DNA from: Dryocola sp036489025
Lineage (GTDB): Bacteria; Pseudomonadota; Gammaproteobacteria; Enterobacterales; Enterobacteriaceae
DNA: 64,000 nt
Assembly (NCBI GenBank): GCA_036489025.1
Contig: DASXGN010000001.1
Span: forward strand, 88,602 to 152,601
Direction: 5' to 3'
Part shown: piece after piece, positions 1 through 8,849 of the stretch
Numbering within the stretch: the stretch's first letter is position 1
Layout of the letters: each line of letters opens with the position of its first letter
The notes under the pieces: model-generated
Told to the model about the DNA's origin: nothing
The model's database searches: none
Seen by the model: only the letters and a program-made list of their open reading frames with translations
Position numbers and translations under genes: made by a program

Positions 1-105
1 CAACTGGCTGAGATAGCCCTTGGTCATGCCGCAGGCTTCTGCGACTTGTTGCAGCGTTACGCTCTGCTGGCGAATCGCGGTCTTCAGGTACTCGAAAGAC
101 GACAT
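1..105 (-). CDS. nadR: NadR N-terminus (partial, runs off the left edge)
   Basis: The reverse strand encodes 35 residues beginning MSSFEYLKTAIRQQ and reaching GMTKGYLSQL at the window edge. This is the N-terminal helix-turn-helix of NadR, the NAD-responsive repressor that in enterics also has nicotinamide mononucleotide adenylyltransferase and ribosylnicotinamide kinase domains; those domains lie outside the window. An AGGAGG ribosome-binding site sits about ten bases before the ATG at 105. It follows radA on the same strand with a 36-base gap, the serB-radA-nadR order known from E. coli. The identification rests on the HTH sequence plus synteny. Confidence 0.93.
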   Translation of the reverse strand, partial: MSSFEYLKTAIRQQSVTLQQVAEACGMTKGYLSQL

Positions 106-141
106 GCTGCCTGCCTCCTGCAAAATAGGGCGAATAATCAA

Positions 142-1524
142 TTATAAGTCGTCAAAGACTGAGAGCGCATCCGAGAGTTTTTTTACGCCAAAGACCTGCA
201 TGCCGTCCGGGAGTTTCTTAGGCACGTTGGCCTGCGGAACGATGGCGCGCTTAAAGCCGTGTTTGGCCGCTTCGGAAATGCGTTCCTGCCCGCTTGGCAC
301 CGGGCGAATTTCCCCTGCCAGCCCCACTTCACCGAAAACCACCAAATCCTGCGGTAGCGGACGGTTTCGCAGGCTGGAGACCATCGCCAGCAGCAGGGCT
401 AAATCGGCGCTGGTTTCGGTCACTTTTACGCCGCCCACTACGTTAACAAACACGTCCTGATCGGCCATTTGCAGACCGCCATGACGGTGCAGCACGGCGA
501 GAAGAATCGCCAGACGGTTTTGTTCCAGCCCCACGGCAACGCGGCGCGGGTTAGACATCATCGACTGATCCACCAGCGCCTGAATTTCTACCAGCAGCGG
601 GCGAGTACCTTCCCAGACCACCATCACCGAGCTGCCCGGCGTGATTTCATCGCCGCGGCTCAGGAAGATAGCGGAAGGGTTGCTGACCTCGCGCAGGCCT
701 TGCTCCGTCATCGCAAACACGCCCAGCTCGTTGACCGCGCCGAAGCGGTTCTTATGGCTGCGCAGCGTGCGGAAACGGGAATCGGCGTCGCCGTCGAGCA
801 TGACCGAGCAGTCGATGCAGTGTTCCAGCACTTTTGGCCCGGCGAGCGAACCGTCTTTGGTGACGTGGCCAACCATAATAATCGCCACGCCGCGCGTTTT
901 GGCAAAGCGGGTCAGGTAAGCGGCGGATTCACGCACCTGCGCCACGCTGCCCGGCGAAGATTGCACGTCCGCCATATGCATAACCTGGATGGAGTCGATA
1001 ACCATCAGCTTCGGCGCTTCTTCTTCGGCAATCATACAGATTTGCTCGATGCCGGTTTCCGACAGCATATTCAGGTTGCCGGTTGGCAGCCCCAGACGAT
1101 GGGCGCGCATTGCGACCTGCTGCAAAGACTCTTCGCCGGTGACGTACAGGGTTTTCATCTGTTCGCTGAGCTTACACAGCGTTTGCAGCAGCAGAGTAGA
1201 TTTACCCGCGCCTGGGTTACCGCCAATTAAAATGGCGCTGCCCGGTACCACGCCACCGCCCAGCACCCGGTCAAACTCTTTGAAACCCGTGGAGAAACGC
1301 GGCAGCTCTTCCAGGCTGATATCAGAAAGCTTTTGTACCCGGCTTGCGCCCGCGCTGCCCGCATAGCCGGACAAACGCTCGTTACGCGCGACGGTTGGCG
1401 AAGCGGCAATGCGCACTTCCGTAATGGTATTCCACGCGTGACAGGCGCTGCACTGCCCCTGCCAGCGCGGATAATCCGCCCCGCATTCATTACAGACAAA
1501 CGCGCGTTTTGGAGCTTTCGCCAC
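142..1524 (-). CDS. radA: DNA repair protein RadA
   Basis: 460 residues, the usual RadA length. An N-terminal zinc finger has Cys pairs at 11/14 and 25/28. A RecA-like ATPase follows, with Walker A GNPGAGKST at about 102-110, then the RadA-specific KNRFG motif in the middle and a Lon-protease-like C-terminal domain. RadA helps process recombination intermediates by driving branch migration with RecA. The start is GTG (1524), as in E. coli, with GAGG upstream. It begins 15 bases after the serB stop, so the two are almost certainly cotranscribed, with nadR downstream. Confidence 0.97.
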   Translation of the reverse strand: MAKAPKRAFVCNECGADYPRWQGQCSACHAWNTITEVRIAASPTVARNERLSGYAGSAGASRVQKLSDISLEELPRFSTGFKEFDRVLGGGVVPGSAILIGGNPGAGKSTLLLQTLCKLSEQMKTLYVTGEESLQQVAMRAHRLGLPTGNLNMLSETGIEQICMIAEEEAPKLMVIDSIQVMHMADVQSSPGSVAQVRESAAYLTRFAKTRGVAIIMVGHVTKDGSLAGPKVLEHCIDCSVMLDGDADSRFRTLRSHKNRFGAVNELGVFAMTEQGLREVSNPSAIFLSRGDEITPGSSVMVVWEGTRPLLVEIQALVDQSMMSNPRRVAVGLEQNRLAILLAVLHRHGGLQMADQDVFVNVVGGVKVTETSADLALLLAMVSSLRNRPLPQDLVVFGEVGLAGEIRPVPSGQERISEAAKHGFKRAIVPQANVPKKLPDGMQVFGVKKLSDALSVFDDL

Positions 1525-1539
1525 CTTATTTACCTCTTT

Positions 1540-2517
1540 TTAACGTTCTTCCTGAATCAGGCTGCCGGACAGAATGCAGAACACGCCCATTAAATCCGCG
1601 TGGCGAATCGTCACTTCAGTCTTTTCATTAACTTTAGGCTTGGCGTGGAACGCAATGCCCAGCCCGGCGACCTGAATCATCGGTAAATCATTGGCCCCAT
1701 CGCCGATCGCAACGGTCTGCTCGGTGGGGATCTCATATTTGGTTGCCAGACGCTTTAGCGTCTCGGCTTTGAACTGGGCATCGACAATCTGGCCTATCAC
1801 TTCGCCGGTCAGCTTGCCGTCGCAGATTTCCAGTTCGTTTGCCACCACGGTGGTGAGGTGCAGTTTGTCGCGCAGATATTCCGCAAAGAAGGTGAAGCCC
1901 CCAGAGGCGATAGCCACCTTCCAGCCGAGCGACTCCAGCTTCAGCACCAGCGAGGTCAGGCCCGGCATCAGCGGCAGCTCGTCACGCACCTGGCGTAATA
2001 TTGCGGCGTTGGCTCCTTTGAGGGTTGCCACGCGCTGTTTCAGGCTTGCGGTGAAGTCCAGCTCGCCGCGCATCGCGCGTTCGGTCACTTCTGCGACCAT
2101 CTCGCCGGTCCCGGCAAGCTTAGCGATTTCATCAATGCATTCGATCTGAATCGCGGTGGAATCCATATCCATCACCAGCAGGCCCGGGGTGCGCAGATGT
2201 GGGATTTTCCCCAGCGGCGCAACGTCCAGCCCGGCGTCATGAGCAAGCTTAGTCGCCCTCGGCGTTAATGAGCCCGCCAGGCGGATAACCTGATAATCTT
2301 CAACGCACCAGGCCGCCACGATAACCATCGCCGCCCCCAGCTGGCGCTGGTAGCGGTTCAGACAGGTTTTATCGAGATTCCTTCCATACAGGAGCCATCC
2401 ACTACGGCCAGCGCGATAGTCCAGCGGCATGACTTCATCGCCACTTAAAGATAGCGGCAACCCAGGCCAGAGGGAGACATCGTTTGGCAGGTCGCACCAG
2501 GTCAAACTATTTGGCAT
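1540..2517 (-). CDS. serB: Phosphoserine phosphatase
   Basis: 325 residues; E. coli SerB is 322. It removes phosphate from L-phosphoserine in the last step of serine biosynthesis. The HAD catalytic motif DMDST lies at 117-121, with the first Asp as nucleophile; the second motif region is IASGGF near 203-208 and the metal-binding motif GDGAND is at 272-277. The N-terminal ~110 residues are the less conserved extension seen in enteric SerB. It is the first gene of the serB-radA-nadR group and is divergent from smp, with a 185-base gap holding both promoters. Confidence 0.97.
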   Translation of the reverse strand: MPNSLTWCDLPNDVSLWPGLPLSLSGDEVMPLDYRAGRSGWLLYGRNLDKTCLNRYQRQLGAAMVIVAAWCVEDYQVIRLAGSLTPRATKLAHDAGLDVAPLGKIPHLRTPGLLVMDMDSTAIQIECIDEIAKLAGTGEMVAEVTERAMRGELDFTASLKQRVATLKGANAAILRQVRDELPLMPGLTSLVLKLESLGWKVAIASGGFTFFAEYLRDKLHLTTVVANELEICDGKLTGEVIGQIVDAQFKAETLKRLATKYEIPTEQTVAIGDGANDLPMIQVAGLGIAFHAKPKVNEKTEVTIRHADLMGVFCILSGSLIQEER

Positions 2518-2702
2518 TACAGCTCCTGAGAAAATTTAATATACCCTTTAGCATTCGACTTTCAGGCAGGCGGCAAGGGAGTGCAGCCAACGCCCCTGCA
2601 ATTTGCAGGATGAAGGGTATCCGGGACAAAACAACGCATGAGGCTACCTTGTCAGCGCTGCTTCTGGCAACATTAAAGTAAGCAATTTATCTAAGGTGGA
2701 CT

Positions 2703-3368
2703 ATGGCTCGGGCAAAAATGAAATTCAGGCTGCATCGTGCAGTGATAGTACTAATCTGCCTCGCACTTCTAGTCGCGCTGATGCAGGGTGCATCCTGGTT
2801 CAGCCAGGGCCACCAGCAGGCTAAAAACGTTCAGCTTGAAGAGCTGGCCCGCACGCTAGCCCGCCAGGTGAGCTTTAATCTTATCCCCTTGATGAAAAAC
2901 GAAAACCCGGATGAAAAGCGGATCAACACCATGCTGACGCTGCTCACTCGCGACAGCCGAATCCTGGACGCGGCGGTCTACGATGACGAGGGCAATCGGG
3001 TGGCGCGTTCGGGCGAGGGAATTAACGTGCGCGACAGGCTTGCGCTCGACGGTAAAAAAGCCGGCAGCTACTTCAACCAGCAGATAGTCGAGCCCATCGT
3101 CGATAAAGACATCCCAATTGGCTACCTGCGCATTACGCTTGATACGCACAGCCTGCCAACGGAAGCCAAGCAGGTGGATAACACCACCAATATCCTGCGG
3201 CTCATGATGCTGCTGGCGCTGGCCATCGGCATCGTTTTGACCCGCACGCTGTTGCAGGGCAAGCGCACCCGCTGGCAGCAGTCTCCCTTCCTTCTGACCG
3301 CTAACACCGAAGTCAAGGAAGATGAAGACGACGACAAGCCCGGCTCCAATCCTAAAAGCGCCTCATAA
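2703..3368 (+). CDS. smp: Smp (YtjB) membrane protein
   Basis: 221 residues with a hydrophobic segment near residues 12-28, a polar periplasmic-type region of about 130 residues, and a second membrane span near 163-180 (LRLMMLLALAIG), then an acidic tail. This two-span layout and the position divergent from serB match the Smp/YtjB family, a conserved enteric inner-membrane protein whose biochemical role is unknown. An AAGGTGG ribosome-binding site precedes the ATG. lplA follows 25 bases later on the same strand, suggesting cotranscription. Confidence 0.9.
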   Translation: MARAKMKFRLHRAVIVLICLALLVALMQGASWFSQGHQQAKNVQLEELARTLARQVSFNLIPLMKNENPDEKRINTMLTLLTRDSRILDAAVYDDEGNRVARSGEGINVRDRLALDGKKAGSYFNQQIVEPIVDKDIPIGYLRITLDTHSLPTEAKQVDNTTNILRLMMLLALAIGIVLTRTLLQGKRTRWQQSPFLLTANTEVKEDEDDDKPGSNPKSAS

Positions 3369-3393
3369 CTGATATAAGAGAAGGATTTCCTCT

Positions 3394-4410
3394 ATGTCCA
3401 CGCTACGCCTGCTTATTTCTGACTCGCACGATCCCTGGTTCAACCTCGCGGTGGAGGAGTGCATTTTCCGCCAGATGCCCGCCACGCAGCGGGTTCTCTT
3501 TTTATGGCGCAACGCCGATACCGTGGTCATTGGCCGGGCGCAAAATCCGTGGAAAGAATGTAATACCCGGCGTATGGAGGAGGACAATGTACGGCTGGCA
3601 AGACGCAGCAGCGGGGGCGGCGCGGTATTCCACGACCTCGGCAACACCTGCTTCACCTTTATGGCCGGGAAACCGGAATATGATAAAAGCGTGTCCACGT
3701 CGATCGTGATTAACGCTTTAAATTCGTTAGGCATTAGCGCGACTGCATCCGGGCGCAACGATCTCGAAGTGATGACGGAGGAAGGCCCGCGCAAGGTTTC
3801 AGGCTCGGCTTATAAAGAAACGATGGATCGCGGTTTTCACCATGGCACCCTGCTGCTGAGCGCCGATTTAAGCCGCCTTGCCAACTACCTCAATCCGGAT
3901 AAGAAAAAGCTCCAGGCTAAAGGCATCACCTCCGTGCGCGGGCGAGTAGCAAACCTGAGCGATATGTTGCCGGGCATTACGCACGAGCAAATCAGCGATG
4001 CCGTCCGCGAGGCGTTCTTTGCCTGTTACGGCGAGCGGGTTGAAGCCGAGCATATTTCCCCTGATGCGCTGCCGGACTTACCGGCTTTCGGGGAAACTTT
4101 TGCCCGCCAGAGCAGCTGGGAATGGAACTTCGGCCAGGCTCCGGCGTTTTCCCACCTGCTGGACGAACGTTTCACCTGGGGCGGCGTAGAACTGCATTTT
4201 GACGTTGAAAAGGGCCATATCACCCGCACGCAGGTCTTTACCGACAGCCTCAATCCGGCCCCGCTTGAAGCGCTTGCGGCCCGCCTTCAGGGCTGCCTGT
4301 ACCGCAGCGATATGCTTCAGCAGCAGTGCGAAACGCTAATCGCAGACTTCCCGGAGCAGGAAAAGGAACTGCGCGAACTGAGCGCGTGGATTGCCCGGAC
4401 GGTGCGTTAG
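3394..4410 (+). CDS. lplA: Lipoate-protein ligase A
   Basis: 338 residues, matching E. coli LplA. It activates free lipoate with ATP and attaches it to lysines of the E2 and GcvH lipoyl domains, the scavenging route for lipoate. The biotin/lipoate-ligase fold is shown by the RRSSGGGAVFHDLG substrate-binding loop near 70-83 and the lysine-containing KVSGSAYK segment near 133-140; the C-terminal accessory domain is complete. A good AAGGA site lies before the ATG. It is convergent with deoD. E. coli has yjjJ between these two genes; here there is none. Confidence 0.97.
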   Translation: MSTLRLLISDSHDPWFNLAVEECIFRQMPATQRVLFLWRNADTVVIGRAQNPWKECNTRRMEEDNVRLARRSSGGGAVFHDLGNTCFTFMAGKPEYDKSVSTSIVINALNSLGISATASGRNDLEVMTEEGPRKVSGSAYKETMDRGFHHGTLLLSADLSRLANYLNPDKKKLQAKGITSVRGRVANLSDMLPGITHEQISDAVREAFFACYGERVEAEHISPDALPDLPAFGETFARQSSWEWNFGQAPAFSHLLDERFTWGGVELHFDVEKGHITRTQVFTDSLNPAPLEALAARLQGCLYRSDMLQQQCETLIADFPEQEKELRELSAWIARTVR

Positions 4411-4483
4411 GCCTGGCTGAACGTGGGTGGCAATTGATTCGATATTTTTCTGAATAGATTTGTGAACAGGTACTTAAAGGAGA

Positions 4484-4504
4484 AAGGGCGCCGAAAGCGC
4501 CCTT
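4484..4504 (-). terminator. Hairpin between lplA and deoD
   Basis: A perfect 8-bp stem (AAGGGCGC / GCGCCCTT) with a five-base loop lies just after the deoD stop codon, in the gap between the convergent lplA and deoD genes. On the minus strand it is followed by a short T-rich stretch, so it most likely terminates the deo operon; it may also act on lplA. Confidence 0.7.
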
Positions 4505-4511
4505 ATTAATC

Positions 4512-5231
4512 TTACTCTTTGTCACCCAGCAATACGGATTCAAGCGCGATCTTGATCATATCGTTGAAGGTGGTCTGGCGTTCTGCCGCGGTGGTTTGTT
4601 CGTGGGTGCGGATATGGTCAGACACGGTACAGATGGTCAGCGCTTTCGCACCGTATTCTGCCGCCACGCCGTAGATACCGGCCGCTTCCATTTCCACGCC
4701 CAGAATGCCGTACTTTTCCATCACGTCGAACATTGACGGGTCCGGCGTATAGAACAGGTCTGCGGAGAAAATGTTGCCCACGCGCGCGTCAACGCCCAGC
4801 GCTTTAGCCGCGTCAACCGCGTTACGCACCATGTCGAAGTCGGCGATTGCCGCGAAGTCATGGTCTTTGAAACGCAGACGGTTCACTTTGGAATCCGTAC
4901 AGGCCCCCATGCCGATAACCACGTCGCGCAGTTTCACGTCGGCGCGAACCGCGCCGCAGGAGCCCACGCGGATGATTTTCTTCACGCCGAAATCGGTGAT
5001 CAGCTCTTTGGTGTAGATGGAGCAGGAAGGAATACCCATCCCGTGGCCCATCACAGAAACTTTACGGCCTTTGTAAGTCCCGGTGTAACCCAGCATGCCG
5101 CGCACGTTGTTGACTTCACGCACGTCTTCGAAGAAAGTCTCAGCGATGTGCTTAGCGCGCAGCGGGTCCCCAGGCATCAGGACTACGTCTGCGAAATCAC
5201 CCATTTCTGCATTAATGTGTGGCGTTGCCAT
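4512..5231 (-). CDS. deoD: Purine nucleoside phosphorylase (DeoD type)
   Basis: 239 residues, as in E. coli DeoD. It splits purine (deoxy)ribonucleosides with phosphate into base and (deoxy)ribose-1-phosphate; the enzyme is hexameric. The family signature GHGMGIPSCSIY is near residues 63-74, and the VEMEAAGIY active-site segment and SDH catalytic Asp region are in the C-terminal half. It is the last gene of deoC-deoA-deoB-deoD, 60 bases after deoB, with a hairpin in that gap. Confidence 0.98.
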   Translation of the reverse strand: MATPHINAEMGDFADVVLMPGDPLRAKHIAETFFEDVREVNNVRGMLGYTGTYKGRKVSVMGHGMGIPSCSIYTKELITDFGVKKIIRVGSCGAVRADVKLRDVVIGMGACTDSKVNRLRFKDHDFAAIADFDMVRNAVDAAKALGVDARVGNIFSADLFYTPDPSMFDVMEKYGILGVEMEAAGIYGVAAEYGAKALTICTVSDHIRTHEQTTAAERQTTFNDMIKIALESVLLGDKE

Positions 5232-5265
5232 CTTTTTTTTCCTTGATTTGAAGAGGTAAACGTTC

Positions 5266-5284
5266 GGGCGGACATTATCCGCCC
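5266..5284 (-). other. Intercistronic hairpin deoB/deoD
   Basis: A 7-bp perfect stem (GGGCGGA / TCCGCCC) with a five-base loop fills the gap between deoB and deoD. No T-run follows on the minus strand, so it looks like an mRNA-stability or processing element rather than a terminator. Confidence 0.5.
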
Positions 5285-5291
5285 AACGAAA

Positions 5292-6515
5292 TCACAGCAT
5301 ATTTTTGCCGTAGTCCATGTCTGACAGGCCGAAGTATTTCGCGACGGTCTGGCCGATATCCGCGAAGGTTTCGCGATGGCCCAGGGAACCGGCTTTCACT
5401 TTCGGGCCGTACACCAGCACAGGAATGTGCTCGCGGGTGTGGTCGGTGCCTTTCCAGGTCGGATCACAGCCGTGGTCCGCGGTGAGGATGAGAATGTCGT
5501 CCTCTTTAAGCAAATTCATCAGCTCCGGCAGACGGCGGTCGAACAGCTCGAGGCCTGCGGCGTAGCCTGCAACATCGCGGCGGTGGCCCCAGGAGGAGTC
5601 GAAGTCGACGAAGTTGGTGAAGACGATGGTGTCGTCTCCCGCTTCTTTCATCTCTTTAACGGTCGCGTCAAACAGCGCGTCCAGGCCCGTCGCCTTCACT
5701 TTTTTAGTGATGCCAACGTTGGCGTAGATGTCGGCGATTTTACCGACGGAAACAACCTGGCCGTTTTTCTCTTCGACCAGTTTTTTCAGCACGGTAGGTG
5801 CCGGTGGCTCAACGGCCAGGTCGTGGCGGTTGCCGGTGCGCTGGAAGTTACCGGCTTTGTCGCCGATAAACGGACGAGCGATAACGCGGCCAATGTTATA
5901 GCCGCCTTCAGTCAGCTCAACGCGTGCGATTTCACACAGCTCGTAAAGCTTATCCAGACCGTAGGTTTCTTCGTGGCAGGCAATCTGGAACACGGAGTCG
6001 GCGGAGGTATAGAAAATCGGCTTGCCGGTTTTCATGTGCTCTTCGCCCAGCTCGTCCAGAATCACCGTGCCGGAAGAGTGGCAGTTGCCGAGGTAGCCCG
6101 GCAGATTTGCACGCTTAACCAGCTTGTCCAGCAGCTCCTGCGGGAAGCTGTTTTGCGTATCGGAGAAGTAGCCCCAGTCGAACAGCACGGGAACACCGGC
6201 GATTTCCCAGTGGCCGGACGGCGTGTCTTTCCCGGAAGAGAGTTCGTGAGCCCAGCCGTAAGCGCCAATCACTTCGGCGTTGCCGTCCATGCCCGCCGGG
6301 ATTTTACCGGTCGAGCCTTCTGCGGCCTTCACCAGCCCAAGGCTGGTCAGGTTTGGCAGGGTCAGCGGGCCTTTGCGCCCTTTGTCCGCTTCGCCTTTCG
6401 CACAGGCTTCGGCAATATGACCAAACGTATCAGAGCCGACATCGCCAAAGCGTTCAGCATCTTCAGTCGCGCCGATGCCGAAAGAGTCCAGCACCATAAT
6501 AAATGCACGTTTCAT
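5292..6515 (-). CDS. deoB: Phosphopentomutase
   Basis: 407 residues, the normal length. It interconverts (deoxy)ribose 1-phosphate and 5-phosphate, linking the nucleoside phosphorylases to DeoC. It belongs to the alkaline-phosphatase superfamily: the metal-binding Asp10 in FIMVLDSFGIG at the N-terminus and the ILTADHGCDP metal motif near 334-343 are intact. A strong AGGAGA site precedes the ATG at 6515. It lies between deoA and deoD in the deo operon. Confidence 0.98.
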   Translation of the reverse strand: MKRAFIMVLDSFGIGATEDAERFGDVGSDTFGHIAEACAKGEADKGRKGPLTLPNLTSLGLVKAAEGSTGKIPAGMDGNAEVIGAYGWAHELSSGKDTPSGHWEIAGVPVLFDWGYFSDTQNSFPQELLDKLVKRANLPGYLGNCHSSGTVILDELGEEHMKTGKPIFYTSADSVFQIACHEETYGLDKLYELCEIARVELTEGGYNIGRVIARPFIGDKAGNFQRTGNRHDLAVEPPAPTVLKKLVEEKNGQVVSVGKIADIYANVGITKKVKATGLDALFDATVKEMKEAGDDTIVFTNFVDFDSSWGHRRDVAGYAAGLELFDRRLPELMNLLKEDDILILTADHGCDPTWKGTDHTREHIPVLVYGPKVKAGSLGHRETFADIGQTVAKYFGLSDMDYGKNML

Positions 6516-6538
6516 AATTTCTCCTGCGTCAATGCGCC

Positions 6539-6560
6539 TGAAACACCTGAGGGTGTTTCA
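6539..6560 (-). other. Intercistronic hairpin deoA/deoB
   Basis: A perfect 9-bp stem (TGAAACACC / GGTGTTTCA) with a four-base loop lies between deoA and the deoB ribosome-binding site. It is followed by GC-rich sequence, not Ts, which argues against simple termination. In E. coli an internal deoB promoter exists in this gap; I could not place one here with confidence. Confidence 0.5.
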
Positions 6561-6585
6561 AAAAGTGATCGGATCAGTATGCCAT

Positions 6586-7908
6586 TTATTGACTAATTCT
6601 GCGATAAACGACCGGTGTTTCTGTCGGCGCTGTATCGTTAACTTTGATTGCCGCCTTCACGGCCTTCGCGGCTTCCTGCCACTGCGCTTCGCTCGCCGCA
6701 TGAATCACCGCCAGGGGGCGCGCCGTATCCACGCTGTCGCCCAGGCGAGCCATGTCGGTAAAGCCCACGCTGTAATCGATGGTGTCGGAAGCCTGACGAC
6801 GACCGCCGCCCATAGAAACCACCGCCATGCCTAAGGCACGGGTGTCCATTTCGCCCACAAAACCTGCGCGATCGGCATAAACCGCTTTGCTCAGCACCGC
6901 GGTCGGCAGATATTTCGCGTAGTTTTCCACGAAGTCGGCCGGGCCTTTTTGCGCCGCAACCATCCGGCCAAAGACTTCCGCCGCTTTGCCGTTGTCCAGC
7001 ACGGCCTGAAGCTGCGCGCGAGCGTCGGCTTCATCTTTGGCGAGCATGCCGGAAAGCAGCATTTCCACGCTCAGCGCGGTGGTCACTTCCAGCAGACGAG
7101 GATTACGGTATTCGCCCGTCAGGAACTGTACCGCCTCGCGCACTTCAACCGCGTTACCCGCGCTGGAAGCCAGCACCTGGTTCATGTCGGTGAGCAGCGC
7201 CGTGGTTTTCACGCCCGCGCCGTTCGCCACGCCAACAATCGCTTCAGCCAGTTCGGCGGACAGCTCGTAGGTCGGCATAAACGCGCCGCTGCCTACCTTC
7301 ACGTCCATCACCAGCGCATCCAGCCCTTCGGCCAGTTTCTTCGCGAGAATGGAGCCGGTTATCAGCGGGATTGAATCTACGGTCGCGGTAATGTCACGCG
7401 TGGCGTAGAAACGTTTGTCCGCCGGGGCGAGCGAGTTGGTCTGGCCGATAATCGCCACGCCGACATTTTTAATGATGTCGCGGAAACGGTCATCGTCCGG
7501 GAAAATATCAAAGCCGGGAATCGCCTCGAGCTTGTCGAGCGTGCCGCCGGTATGGCCCAGCCCGCGGCCTGAAATCATCGGAATATAGCCGCCGCACGCC
7601 GCCACCATCGGGCCGAGCATCAGGGACGTGACGTCACCCACGCCGCCGGTGGAGTGCTTATCGACGATGGGGCCGTTCAGATTAAGGCTCTTCCAGTCCA
7701 GCACGGTTCCTGAATCTCGCATCGCCATGGTCAGCGAGACGCGTTCCGGCATGGTCATATCATGGAAGAAGATGGTCATAGCCAGCGCGGCAATCTGCCC
7801 TTCGGAAACGGTATTGTCGCGAATGCCGTTGATAAAGAAACGAATCTCTTCGTCGCTTAATGTCAGACCGTCACGTTTTTTACGAATAATTTCTTGAGCG
7901 AGAAACAA
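6586..7908 (-). CDS. deoA: Thymidine phosphorylase
   Basis: 440 residues, as in E. coli. It phosphorolyses thymidine and deoxyuridine to base and deoxyribose-1-phosphate. The family signature SGRGLGHTGGTLDKLE is present near 113-128, and the phosphate-binding KHSTGGVGD segment is near 84-92. It is the second gene of the deo operon, 57 bases after deoC, with a GC-rich hairpin in that gap. Confidence 0.98.
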   Translation of the reverse strand: MFLAQEIIRKKRDGLTLSDEEIRFFINGIRDNTVSEGQIAALAMTIFFHDMTMPERVSLTMAMRDSGTVLDWKSLNLNGPIVDKHSTGGVGDVTSLMLGPMVAACGGYIPMISGRGLGHTGGTLDKLEAIPGFDIFPDDDRFRDIIKNVGVAIIGQTNSLAPADKRFYATRDITATVDSIPLITGSILAKKLAEGLDALVMDVKVGSGAFMPTYELSAELAEAIVGVANGAGVKTTALLTDMNQVLASSAGNAVEVREAVQFLTGEYRNPRLLEVTTALSVEMLLSGMLAKDEADARAQLQAVLDNGKAAEVFGRMVAAQKGPADFVENYAKYLPTAVLSKAVYADRAGFVGEMDTRALGMAVVSMGGGRRQASDTIDYSVGFTDMARLGDSVDTARPLAVIHAASEAQWQEAAKAVKAAIKVNDTAPTETPVVYRRISQ

Positions 7909-7937
7909 GGTAACCCCCTGAAGGTATCAGGTAAAAA

Positions 7938-7956
7938 GCGGCGGCAGGCCCGCCGC
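7938..7956 (-). other. Intercistronic hairpin deoC/deoA
   Basis: A 7-bp all-GC stem (GCGGCGG / CCGCCGC) with a five-base loop lies between the deoC stop and the deoA start. On the minus strand it is followed by TTTTTAC, so it could also act as a weak attenuator that lowers distal expression. Confidence 0.5.
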
Positions 7957-7965
7957 CGGAAGAGA

Positions 7966-8745
7966 TTAGTAGGCGCTTGCGCTTTTGCCGTCGCCGTGGC
8001 CCAGCGCTTTCAGCAGGCTTGCCAGCAGGCTGGAGGCGCCGAAGCGGTAGTGGCGGGAGTCGGCCCAGTCGGCACCGAACAGCTCATCGGCGATAGACAG
8101 GAACAGAGCCGCGTCTTCCGCGCTGCGCACGCCGCCGGCCGGTTTGAAGCCAACGGTTTTTTCCACGCCCATATCACGGATAACTTCCATCATGATGCGT
8201 GCGCTTTCAGGCGTTGCGTTCACAGGCACTTTGCCGGTAGACGTTTTGATGAAGTCTGCGCCAGCTTTGATAGCGATTTCGGAAGCTTTGCGGATCAGCG
8301 CCTCTTCTTTCAGCTCGCCGGTTTCGATAATCACCTTCAGCAGCACGTTTGCCGCCGCGCAGGCTTCTTTACAGGCTTTCACCAGTTCAAAACCAACCTG
8401 CTCGTTTCCGGCGATCAGCGCGCGGTAAGGGAAGACGACATCCACCTCATCCGCGCCGTAGGCGATAGCCGCACGGGTTTCAGCCAGCGCGATTTCAACG
8501 TCGTCGTTGCCGTGCGGGAAGTTAGTCACGGTGGCGATACGAATATCCGGCGTGCCCTGCTCTTTCAGAGTCTTACGCGCGATCGGGATGAAACGAGGAT
8601 AGATACAAATCGCCGCGGTGTTGCCTACCGCAGTTTTGGCCTGATGGCACAGGGCGATGACTTTTTCGCTGGTGTCATCATCGTTCAGAGTGGTTAAATC
8701 CATCAGTTTCAGCGCGCGCAGGCTGCTGGCCGTTAAATCAGTCAT
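7966..8745 (-). CDS. deoC: Deoxyribose-phosphate aldolase
   Basis: 259 residues from the ATG at 8745 (MTDLTASSLRAL), the E. coli start; an in-frame ATG four codons upstream is less likely. A class I aldolase, it splits 2-deoxyribose-5-phosphate to acetaldehyde and glyceraldehyde-3-phosphate. The Schiff-base lysine is in FIKTSTGK (Lys167), with the proton-relay Asp and Lys in DEVDVVFP and GFKPAGGVR. It is the first gene of the deo operon. Upstream lie a DeoR operator over the -10 and two CRP sites. Confidence 0.98.
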   Translation of the reverse strand: MTDLTASSLRALKLMDLTTLNDDDTSEKVIALCHQAKTAVGNTAAICIYPRFIPIARKTLKEQGTPDIRIATVTNFPHGNDDVEIALAETRAAIAYGADEVDVVFPYRALIAGNEQVGFELVKACKEACAAANVLLKVIIETGELKEEALIRKASEIAIKAGADFIKTSTGKVPVNATPESARIMMEVIRDMGVEKTVGFKPAGGVRSAEDAALFLSIADELFGADWADSRHYRFGASSLLASLLKALGHGDGKSASAY

Positions 8746-8800
8746 GACATTCTCCATTGGGTCAACCGCGGTTGCCCGTTCAATGATTATCTGCCGGTTT

Positions 8801-8816
8801 TGTTACTATTCTAACA
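8801..8816 (-). promoter_or_regulatory. DeoR operator O2 over the deoP2 -10
   Basis: TGTTACTATTCTAACA is nearly identical to the DeoR palindrome TGTTAGAATTCTAACA. Read on the minus strand it contains TAGAAT (8808-8813), a good -10, so the start of transcription would be near 8800, about 55 bases before the deoC start codon. Bound DeoR would block polymerase, as described for E. coli deoP2. Confidence 0.88.
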
Positions 8817-8833
8817 ATAACCGCCCATTACAC

Positions 8834-8849
8834 TTCGACTGCCGTCACA
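8834..8849 (-). promoter_or_regulatory. CRP site 1 of deoP2
   Basis: On the minus strand this reads TGTGACGGCAGTCGAA. It is centred at 8841.5, close to -41.5 from the predicted deoP2 start, the class II activation position. The left half is a perfect TGTGA and the right half is degenerate, as at E. coli deoP2. Confidence 0.72.

Noticed and set aside
5376..6596. 406-codon plus-strand frame opposite deoB
   Set aside because: It is the antisense shadow of deoB; deoB has intact motifs and an operon context, while the plus-strand frame resembles nothing and has no start signals.
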